Assembly (NCBI GenBank): GCA_050053515.1
Contig: JASFTQ010000006.1
Coordinates: forward strand, 1 to 38,996
Direction of reading: 5' to 3'
DNA length: 38,996 nt
Source: G020354645 sp050053515
GTDB lineage: Bacteria; Desulfobacterota; Desulfobacteria; Desulfobacterales; G020354645
Shown: one piece after another, positions 32,851 to 38,996 of the stretch
Position numbering within the stretch: the first letter of the stretch is position 1
Layout: every line of letters starts with the position of its first letter
Translations under genes and position numbers: made by a program
The notes under the pieces: generated by a model
Databases searched by the model: none
Seen by the model: the letters and a program-made list of their open reading frames with translations, nothing else
Told to the model about the DNA's origin: nothing

Positions 32851-33018
32851 TCGTGCTGCTGCCCCCCATCCTCGGCCTTTGAAAGAGAGCTCGATGGAAG
32901 CTGTCTCTGGGGGCAATTAGAAGTGGTGTCAAAACCCCTTTTTGAGCCATGCTAGATATTTTTAGATCGCAGAACTGCGCCCTCTAAAATGCAGAACTTC
33001 ATCCTAGTGGATGCTTCT

Positions 33019-34371
33019 ATGAAACGGTTTTTGTATCATCTTTACCGCCGCAGTTACCAAACCAAAAAATGGTTTACGAGAAGATTTACTCCCAGTGGCC
33101 GGGTAGTCGTTTTATGCTTGGCAGTCTCTGCCGGTGTCGGCGTGGATACCAAAGGGACCATGGCCTATCAGGCGTTTACCTTCCTTTTCGCCGTTCTGAT
33201 GATAGCCGTAGTGTTTGGCATGTTTTTTCGCTATCGATTCAATGCCACCCGTATCCTGCCCCGCTTTGGGACCGCCGGCGTTAAACTGGAATACCGCGTT
33301 GTAATCCAAAACAAAACCGACGAGATCCAGCGCGGGTTGAAACTTTTTGAAAATTTTGAAGATACCTGTCCCAGTTTCAGGGAATTCATGGAAACACCCG
33401 AACCCAAAGAGCGGCAGCGTAATCTCTTTGACAGAGTTTTTGGATATTATCGATGGCTGTGGCTGATTGGCGAAAAACGGCAAGCCACAACCAAAGCCGT
33501 GGCGCTGCCGGCCCTTCAACCCAATAGCGAAACAGAGGTTGTCGTTGAGATAACGCCTTCACATAGAGGCGTCGTCAGGCTGACCGGACTTACCATCGCC
33601 CGTCCGGATCCCTTTGGCTTTTTCCACGCCTGTGCCAGTGTTTTTCTTCCGCAATCCCTTCTGATTCTGCCGAAACGTTATGACCTGCCACCTATCGGCC
33701 TTCCCGGGACAAGAAGATACCAATCCGGGGGCGTCGCATTGGCTTCATCCATAGGGGATTCAGAAGAATTTATATCCTTGCGCGATTACCGCTCAGGAGA
33801 TCCACTGCGAAAGATTCACTGGAAAAGCTGGGCCAAAACCGGCAGACCGGTGGTAAAAGAATACCAGGATGAATTTTTCGTCCGACACGCGCTGATTTTA
33901 GATACATTTCAGAGCAGCGTCCACAGCGAAATTTTAGAGGAAGCCGTATCGGTAGCGGCTTCATTTGCCTGTGACATACAGACCCAGGAGTCCCTGCTGG
34001 ATTTGATGTTTGTAGGGACTGAAGCCTATTGTTTTACTGCCGGAAGAGGTCTTGCCCATACGGACAAAATGCTGGAAATTTTGGCCGCCGTTATCGCCTG
34101 CCGCGACAAATCATTCGATTATCTTACGCCGGTGGTCATCGATCGGGCCTCCTTGCTGAGCGGTTGTATCTGCATATTTTTGGCATGGGATGAATCCCGG
34201 CGAAAGTTAGTCGATTATTTGAATGCATTGGGCCTACCCGTCTTGGTTTTGGTCATAACGGATGTCTCGGAAAGCGACGACGCACCCAACCGGGCCGAGA
34301 TACCAGACACTTCGCAAAATTTTCATCGCTTGGAACTTGGAAAAATCCAAGAAGGATTAATGAAAATATGA
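33019..34371 (+). CDS. DUF58 membrane-associated protein
   Basis: A 450-residue DUF58 protein. An N-terminal basic stretch (KKWFTRRFTPSGR) is followed by two hydrophobic segments (~residues 30-75). Near residue 265 comes the DUF58 signature SEEFISLRDYRSGDPLRKIH, then 'WKSWAKTGRPVVKEYQDE', leading into a vWA-like C-terminal half. I prefer ATG at 33019 (GTGGA upstream) over an ATG at 32989 that has no ribosome-binding site. It overlaps the transglutaminase gene by ATGA (34368-34371). DUF58 proteins are regular partners of MoxR ATPases. The 168-bp gap after moxR shows nothing special. Confidence 0.9.
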   Translation: MKRFLYHLYRRSYQTKKWFTRRFTPSGRVVVLCLAVSAGVGVDTKGTMAYQAFTFLFAVLMIAVVFGMFFRYRFNATRILPRFGTAGVKLEYRVVIQNKTDEIQRGLKLFENFEDTCPSFREFMETPEPKERQRNLFDRVFGYYRWLWLIGEKRQATTKAVALPALQPNSETEVVVEITPSHRGVVRLTGLTIARPDPFGFFHACASVFLPQSLLILPKRYDLPPIGLPGTRRYQSGGVALASSIGDSEEFISLRDYRSGDPLRKIHWKSWAKTGRPVVKEYQDEFFVRHALILDTFQSSVHSEILEEAVSVAASFACDIQTQESLLDLMFVGTEAYCFTAGRGLAHTDKMLEILAAVIACRDKSFDYLTPVVIDRASLLSGCICIFLAWDESRRKLVDYLNALGLPVLVLVITDVSESDDAPNRAEIPDTSQNFHRLELGKIQEGLMKI

Positions 34372-36386
34372 AACCGCCGCCGCTGCTCGTTGGTGCTGCA
34401 TTGATGTTTTGGGGATGGCAGACCGGTCTGTGGATTTTGGCCGCAGGGATGGCTCTTATTTTCGAGGGGTCGCGCCTCATTCGCCTTAGATGGGATTTAT
34501 CTGCCGACGATTTCCGGCGTATTTCGGATCTGTGCACCATACTGCTGGTCATCCTGTTGATCTATCTCTATGTCTCGGACACATCGGTCTACTTTCTCTA
34601 TGTTCTTCTCAGGTGGCTTCCGATCGCTTTTTTCCCACTGCTGGTTGCCCAGGCATACGCCACGAGCGATCGCATTGATATCCGAGTGCTTTTTTTGGTG
34701 CTGAGAAAAAAAAGGAAAAAAGATGCAAAACAAAAACACACTGCTCTCAACCTAGCTTATCCATATTTGGCCATTTGCCTATGGTCCGCCAGTGCCGCAA
34801 ATGTGAGAGATATCTATTTTTACATGGGTCTGTTTGGAATTGCGGCATTGGCTTTTTGGATGGTGAGATCGCAAAGATTTTCTGCGCCGCTTTGGCTGGG
34901 TCTAATGGTTCTTGCCGGATGTGCCGGTATAGTGGGACATATCGGGCTTCATAATCTTCATCTGTTTTTGGAAGAAAAGGGTCTGGAATGGATCAACAAT
35001 TCCAACCGTCATGAGTTAGATCCTTTTCAAACAAAAACGGCTGTCGGAGATATCGGTTCATTGAAGCCTTCCAACCGGATCGTCTTCAGGGTAAAACCAG
35101 AAGGGCCGGGGGTGAATCCCATGCTTTTGCGAGAGGCAATTTATGACCGTTACAGTTTCTCCTGGTGGTTTGCCTCGGACCCCGCTTTTACGCCTGTAAA
35201 ACCCGATAAAAACGGAAGGACATGGCGACTCAACGACGCCCTTTCGAATCAGCGTTCCATCACCGTCTCGTCAAGCCTTTACCACGGTCAGGGGGTTTTG
35301 AAACTGCCAACCGGCGTTATTCAAATAGACCGACTCCCGGCGGCAAAAATGGCAAGAAACAGGTTCGGTACGGTTAAAGTGGAAGGGGGACCGGGACGGG
35401 CAGCTTACCGGGTCGGGTTCAAAGAGGAATCCGCATTTGAAAGCCCGCCGACCGCAAACGATCTTTCTGTACCGGACAAAGAAAGCCCGGCGCTCAATAA
35501 GATCGCCGGCGAACTGGAACTTGAAAAAAAATCGCCACGGGAAATTGTAAACACCCTTGATACCTTTTTTCAAGAAAAGTTCAGCTACTCGCTCGAGCTG
35601 ACCGGCAAAGGGAACCATCCAAGCCCTCTTTCGACTTTTCTACTGAAGACTCGCTCGGGGCACTGTGAATATTTTGCAACGGCAACCGTGCTTCTCCTGC
35701 GGACCGTCGGCATCCCGGCACGTTATGTGAGAGGATACTCGGTTCACGAATTCAGCCGATTGGAGAACCAATTTGTAGTGCGCGATCGGCACGCCCATGC
35801 CTGGACCCGGGTGCATCTGGATGGCCTTTGGCAGCGCTTTGATACAACACCTTCTTCCTGGGTAAGTATCGAGGACGCCGCGGCTCCCGGCTGGGAATTT
35901 ATCACCGATGCTTTATCATGGGGTCGGTTCAAACTGACCCAGGGGTTGGTGTACCTGAAAGAAAACGGTGGAATTCACTACTTGTGGTGGCTGTTCATAC
36001 CGGTTATGCTTATCTTGTTGCGACGGTTCTACCGCAGAAAAAAAATGCAGCGGCTGGATGTTGAAAAGTCAGCCGCGACCCCGACCCCAAAGGTTTTAGC
36101 CGGATCGGACTCTGAATTCTTTGCCATTGAAAAGGTGCTACATAAAGCGGGATTTGTTCGCAATCCTTCGGATCCCCCACAAACCTGGTTCCGGCGACTG
36201 AAAAAAAGCTTGCCGTCAGCCCAGTGGCTTGACGACCTGAGGCCCATACTGGCGCTTCACTATCGCTATCGCTTCGACCCCAAGGGTATCCAAGCAGCTG
36301 AAAGAACAATATTGAAATCCGACTCCCTGGCCTGGCTGGAGAAACATAACAACTTCACAAACAATCGATCATGCCAAAAGGGTTAG
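34368..36386 (+). CDS. Membrane-anchored transglutaminase-like protein (TgpA type)
   Basis: A 672-residue protein with about six N-terminal membrane helices (to ~residue 200), an extracytoplasmic domain with a transglutaminase core, and a C-terminal helix near 535 (YLWWLFIPVMLILL) followed by a cytoplasmic DUF4129-like tail. The Cys-His-Asp triad is seen in SGHCEYFATATVLLLRTVGI, DRHAHAWTRV and RFDTTPSSW, so the enzyme looks intact. It is third in the MoxR-DUF58 operon with a 4-bp overlap upstream. The family's substrates are not well defined; peptide or protein crosslinking in the envelope is plausible. Confidence 0.92.
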   Translation: MKPPPLLVGAALMFWGWQTGLWILAAGMALIFEGSRLIRLRWDLSADDFRRISDLCTILLVILLIYLYVSDTSVYFLYVLLRWLPIAFFPLLVAQAYATSDRIDIRVLFLVLRKKRKKDAKQKHTALNLAYPYLAICLWSASAANVRDIYFYMGLFGIAALAFWMVRSQRFSAPLWLGLMVLAGCAGIVGHIGLHNLHLFLEEKGLEWINNSNRHELDPFQTKTAVGDIGSLKPSNRIVFRVKPEGPGVNPMLLREAIYDRYSFSWWFASDPAFTPVKPDKNGRTWRLNDALSNQRSITVSSSLYHGQGVLKLPTGVIQIDRLPAAKMARNRFGTVKVEGGPGRAAYRVGFKEESAFESPPTANDLSVPDKESPALNKIAGELELEKKSPREIVNTLDTFFQEKFSYSLELTGKGNHPSPLSTFLLKTRSGHCEYFATATVLLLRTVGIPARYVRGYSVHEFSRLENQFVVRDRHAHAWTRVHLDGLWQRFDTTPSSWVSIEDAAAPGWEFITDALSWGRFKLTQGLVYLKENGGIHYLWWLFIPVMLILLRRFYRRKKMQRLDVEKSAATPTPKVLAGSDSEFFAIEKVLHKAGFVRNPSDPPQTWFRRLKKSLPSAQWLDDLRPILALHYRYRFDPKGIQAAERTILKSDSLAWLEKHNNFTNNRSCQKG

Positions 36387-36424
36387 CGGCACTTTGTTTT
36401 ACAGACCTGAGAAAAGGGGTTGAT

Positions 36425-37306
36425 ATGAAAATCAGTGCTAAATTCGTGGGGGCGCGTTTAAAAGAATACCGTACCTCCGTCTCCTGGCGCCATATGATGA
36501 ATTATGCTGCGGCAATTGAGGACAACAATCCCTGCTACTTCGACGACGAAGGTGATGAAACCATCATTGCCCACCCCATGTTCTGCGCTGCCGTTACTTG
36601 GCCGATAATCGAAAGGATTTGGGAATATCTGGACCGGTCGGACTTTCCCGTGGACATCATGCCCACATTGGTCCATTACACCGAACACTTTACATTTCAT
36701 AGACCGCTCGCACCGGGTGACGCCCTCATGGTCAACGGGGGGATCGCAGCGATTCTGCCCCACAAAGCCGGCACCCGGTTTGTCCTTCGGTTCGATGCCT
36801 ACGACGAAAAAGGAAAGCCGGTTTTCACCGAACACAATGGCGGTTTATTTCGCGGTGTGCAATGTTCGGATGAGGGCCGCGGAGAAGAAGCTTTGCCGCA
36901 CACGCCGAAGTGGGAAGGTGATCACGATCCGCTCTGGATATCCGAAATTAATGTTAATCCGCTGCAAACCTTTATCTACGATGGATGCAGCAACATCGTT
37001 TTCCCGATCCATACTTCAAAAAAGTTTGCGCGTCAGGCGGGGCTTCCTGGAATTATCCTGCAGGGGACGGCGACCCTTGCTTTTGCCGTGCGTGAACTCA
37101 TCAACAAGGAGGCCGCCAAGAATCCCGGGAGACTTAAAAATCTTTCCGGCCGTTTTACGGGAATGATACTGCCGGGGTCTACGATGGGCGTCAGACTTGT
37201 CGGAAGAAATGTCAAAGAAGAGAACACGAATTTATTCTTTATCGTCGAAAATCAGGAGGGGCAAAAAGCCGTCAGCGATGGCTTTGCAACCATAAAAAAT
37301 GTTTAA
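36425..37306 (+). CDS. MaoC-like/double-hotdog dehydratase-type protein
   Basis: A 293-residue protein of the MaoC/FAS1-like hydratase group. The N-terminal half (~1-140) resembles the FAS1-like dehydratase hotdog (SWRHMMNYAAAIEDNNPCYF, then 'HPMFCAAVTWP'); the C-terminal half carries a second hotdog ending LVGRNVKEENTNLFFIV. It probably hydrates or dehydrates an acyl-CoA-type substrate. The start is ATG at 36425 (AAAAGGGG upstream); a frame open from 36371 would overlap the transglutaminase gene. It may be transcribed with the preceding operon but shows no functional link to it. Confidence 0.82.
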   Translation: MKISAKFVGARLKEYRTSVSWRHMMNYAAAIEDNNPCYFDDEGDETIIAHPMFCAAVTWPIIERIWEYLDRSDFPVDIMPTLVHYTEHFTFHRPLAPGDALMVNGGIAAILPHKAGTRFVLRFDAYDEKGKPVFTEHNGGLFRGVQCSDEGRGEEALPHTPKWEGDHDPLWISEINVNPLQTFIYDGCSNIVFPIHTSKKFARQAGLPGIILQGTATLAFAVRELINKEAAKNPGRLKNLSGRFTGMILPGSTMGVRLVGRNVKEENTNLFFIVENQEGQKAVSDGFATIKNV

Positions 37307-37480
37307 GAAACGTATCGTACGTAAACCATATGGACCGACATAATTCATTGCGCAAGCATACACAGCGTCCTGCATTTTGAAATTATCCGGTAGCTTTCAA
37401 AATCAACGATTCAAGGGCCGAATACGAAATTGATCATGGCGCTGTATATGGTTGCAATTTCAAAATGGGGAGAAACCAAA

Positions 37481-37765
37481 ATGAAGCTAAATCTAAAAGC
37501 GTTGTCGTTTGCGATTGCCGTGTTGTGGGCCGGCGCAGTTTTTTTAGTGGGTCTGGCAAACTTAATTTGGCCGGGGTACGCCAAGGGGTTTTTGGCAATG
37601 CTGGCCTCAATCTATCCCGGCTATGCCGCTTCCGGTTCTTTTGGTGATGTGATTGTCGGGAGTCTCTATGCCCTCGTCGACGGGGCGGTTTTCGGATTTG
37701 TACTGGGATGGCTCTATAATTTAGCTGCCGTCAGGGGGGCCCGCAAAATGGCCAAATCCCTTTAG
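37481..37765 (+). CDS. Small two-helix membrane protein (holin-like/DUF5676-like)
   Basis: A 94-residue membrane protein with two long hydrophobic segments (residues ~9-32 and ~58-82) separated by a Gly/Tyr-rich turn (MLASIYPGYAASGSFGD), ending NLAAVRGARKMAKSL. It resembles small proteins often labelled bacteriophage holin in anaerobic delta-proteobacteria, but nothing phage-like is nearby, so the label says little about function. GGGGAG lies before the ATG at 37481; a longer frame from 37430 is less likely. The stop TAG shares its G with the GTGAAGC edge of the adjacent repeat. Confidence 0.75.
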   Translation: MKLNLKALSFAIAVLWAGAVFLVGLANLIWPGYAKGFLAMLASIYPGYAASGSFGDVIVGSLYALVDGAVFGFVLGWLYNLAAVRGARKMAKSL

Positions 37766-37870
37766 TGAAGCTCCCCGTCTTAAAGGTCGGGAAGCTTCAC
37801 ACCGCAGTTTTCCTTTGCCGGCGGCAGCAGCCCCCCGCCGGTTAAAAGCACCGGGGCGATCAGCTTGTCG
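37765..37870 (+). repeat. Hairpin repeat copy E with downstream segment shared with 25340-25425
   Basis: 37765-37800 folds GTGAAGCTCCCCGTCT against AGGTCGGGAAGCTTCAC. It continues with CTTCACACCG ... CGGCGGCA ... GGGGCGATCAGCTTGTCG, which follows the inside of the MITE at 25350-25428 in the same order; the last 18 bases are identical. It touches the stop codon of the preceding gene. Confidence 0.65.
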
Positions 37871-37887
37871 GGGCGTCAACGACCAGA

Positions 37888-37993
37888 CCGTGCTCAGCAC
37901 GGGATGGATTGAATTTCTCCGCGCAAACGGAGAAAGGCAAGAGCACGCGAGTGCTTCAAGCGTTGCCCTTGCAACCGGGTGCAAAACACCCGG
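37888..37993 (+). other. Cluster of four short hairpins in a row
   Basis: Within 106 bases there are four stems. CCGTGCT/AGCACGG is at 37888-37902. TTTCTCCG-CGCAAA-CGGAGAAA is at 37914-37935. AGCAC-GCGA-GTGCT, with a GNRA-type loop, is at 37942-37955. CCGGGTG-CAAAA-CACCCGG is at 37975-37993. Spacing between them is 6-19 bases. No reading frame explains them. This could be a structured RNA or subterminal structure of a mobile element; promoter and boundaries are not evident. Confidence 0.4.
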
Positions 37994-38064
37994 CTTGTAT
38001 GGCAAGAATAAATACCTTGTTCCCTGAGTTATAATGATTGTCAAAATAACATTCCGATTGCCCG

Positions 38065-38287
38065 AGGTGCCGGCAGAGGGGTAAATTTTTTCGGCAAGCT
38101 GATTCCCCCGGTGATGTTAAGAGATAAAGGGTTGTTGCTGCCTGGATGACCAAACCACGGTGAGTCTTTGTGTTAACCCCAATAGGTTAACAGGCGGGGG
38201 GGCAATTGATAGAAAGTTGCCATTTGCGAGCCACGGTGGCGGTGATTCTGCATCTTGAGGAAAAAATTTACCCCCTGCCTGCGCCTC
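38065..38287. mobile_element. ~220-bp MITE-like element with TIRs related to the 25-kb element
   Basis: The left end GAGGTGCCGGCAGAGGGG, then TAAATTTTTTC, is matched in inverted form by GAAAAAATTTACCCCCTGCC, then TGCGCCTC, at 38256-38287. The inner part of the ends (GGGGTAAATTTTTTCGGCAAG) resembles GGGGTATTTTTTTCACGGCAAG of the element at 25123. Inside is a perfect hairpin GTTAACC-CCAATA-GGTTAAC (38172-38191) and a repeated CCACGGTG (near 38156 and 38232). There is no gene. It lies just downstream of the purN stop. Confidence 0.55.
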
Positions 38288-38298
38288 TTGATTCTGCG

Positions 38299-38996
38299 TT
38301 ATTTCGGAACATTATTTTGACATCCGTTATAACCCTCGGACGTCTCCAGTATCTCGACGATCGTTCTTTTGACTTTCCGGCCGTTTTCAAGGGTATACGT
38401 TTTTCTGACGATTTTCAGGCGCCCCTGGGCAAATAAGCGGATACATTCCGGATAAAGCTGCCATTCCAACTCAAGTCCCTTTTTTCGCACTGACTCCAGC
38501 GTATCGTCCTCTGAAATTTGGAAGGCCTTTTGACCGATGATCGGACCCGTATCCTCCCCGTAATCAATGAAATGAACCGTACATCCTCCAATTTTGCAAC
38601 CATACCGGTAAGTATCCCCATAGCCGTCAACTCCCGGGAAAGCCGGTAAAAGCGCCGGATGGATATTCATGATGCGAGGGGATCCCGGGATAATATTTAC
38701 GCGATCGATGAAATAAGGGGTTAAGTTTCGCATAAAGCCGGCAAGCACGAGCAGATCAAATGGATAAGGCGTCATTTGCTCGAGCAGTCTGGATTCGGCA
38801 ATAGCTCTGGATTGCAAAAAAGACCTGGTTCTTTCAGTATCTGTGATATCTGAAATCAAGCACTGCTTTGCAAGAAGTTCATCCAGGTTAAAATCTTTGG
38901 GAAGAATGGCATCGTGCGGATCTTCCTTGAACCGTTTGATCAGGTCTGAGTAGTTTACCCCAAAAGTTGGAATTTTGTGGCTGCGGGCCCTGGCCA
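38299..38996 (-). CDS. purN: Phosphoribosylglycinamide formyltransferase variant (N-terminus beyond window)
   Basis: PurN transfers a formyl group from 10-formyl-THF to GAR in purine synthesis. The frame runs off the right edge without a stop; 232 residues are visible, starting in 'ARARSHKIPTFGVNYSDL', the family's ...RA...GIPT region. The catalytic Asn/His are in NIHPALLPAFPG, after LLVLAGFMRNLTPYF; the catalytic Asp is in DYGEDTGPIIGQ. Compared with E. coli PurN there are about 40 extra residues between the GIPT-like strand and 'DLLVLAGFM', plus a C-terminal extension of ~25 residues (RKTYTLENGRKVKRTIVEIL). It may be a PurN subclass or a related formyltransferase. A TTG at 38857-38859 is in frame but lies inside the domain and is not the start. 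Confidence 0.88.
   Translation of the reverse strand, partial: ARARSHKIPTFGVNYSDLIKRFKEDPHDAILPKDFNLDELLAKQCLISDITDTERTRSFLQSRAIAESRLLEQMTPYPFDLLVLAGFMRNLTPYFIDRVNIIPGSPRIMNIHPALLPAFPGVDGYGDTYRYGCKIGGCTVHFIDYGEDTGPIIGQKAFQISEDDTLESVRKKGLELEWQLYPECIRLFAQGRLKIVRKTYTLENGRKVKRTIVEILETSEGYNGCQNNVPK

Overview
The window looks like a chromosomal segment of a Desulfobacterota (delta-proteobacterial, Desulfobacterales-like) organism. Evidence: a split, archaeal-type glutamate synthase rich in Fe-S clusters, a proteobacterial GlnD/GlnE/GlnB/NifA-type regulatory set, a MoxR-DUF58-transglutaminase operon, and many small palindromic repeats between genes. This assignment rests on gene content and protein style only; there is no rRNA in the window. 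No tRNA, CRISPR array or intact transposase gene was seen. LAYOUT: 1-762 is the C-terminal part of a YchF-type ATPase. 940-2803 (minus) holds a cyclic-nucleotide-binding-domain protein, a radical SAM/SPASM-like enzyme and a small HTH-zinc-ribbon regulator. 2937-4370 (minus) is purF. 4601-9687 (minus) is a three-gene glutamate synthase: glutaminase domain, ferredoxin-FMN synthase domain, and a GXGXG domain fused to a GltD-like flavoprotein and a ferredoxin. 10304-16541 (plus) is an unknown protein, glnE and glnD, tightly coupled. 17037-23546 (plus) is a PII variant, an SPFH/flotillin-like membrane protein, a GSI-alpha glutamine synthetase, amtB, a canonical glnB and a GSI-beta glutamine synthetase. 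23543-25075 (minus) is a GAF-AAA-Fis sigma-54 activator. 25569-26738 is dinB. 26998-30056 (minus) is znuA-znuC-znuB-zur. 30447-31075 is a decayed ABC-2 exporter. 31143-31454 is a small zinc-ribbon protein. 31888-36386 is moxR, a DUF58 gene and a transglutaminase gene, followed by a MaoC-type double-hotdog gene, a small holin-like membrane protein, a repeat-rich gap and a partial purN variant. HOW IT WORKS TOGETHER: about 20 kb (4.6-25 kb) is one nitrogen-assimilation island covering ammonium import, glutamine and glutamate synthesis, and both covalent-modification enzymes. It appears to contain two parallel PII/GS circuits. The canonical one (GlnB with Tyr51, GlnA with the adenylylation Tyr398) should answer to GlnD and GlnE. 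The other (a PII lacking Tyr51 and Gln39, an SPFH protein, and a Bacillus-like GSI-alpha without the adenylylation motif) should not. It follows a sequence matching the sigma-54 consensus exactly in spacing. It also has an upstream 26-bp near-palindrome whose 15-bp core recurs exactly in the gap between the sigma-54 activator gene and dinB. I regard the PII-SPFH-GS cassette plus this shared operator as the best candidate for an undescribed system. REPEATS: the second half of the window carries several related non-coding elements. They include a 331-bp MITE with 27/29-matching terminal repeats and TA duplications, IS200/IS605-end-like hairpins placed at gene 3' ends, a second MITE family, and a run of four hairpins near 37.9 kb.
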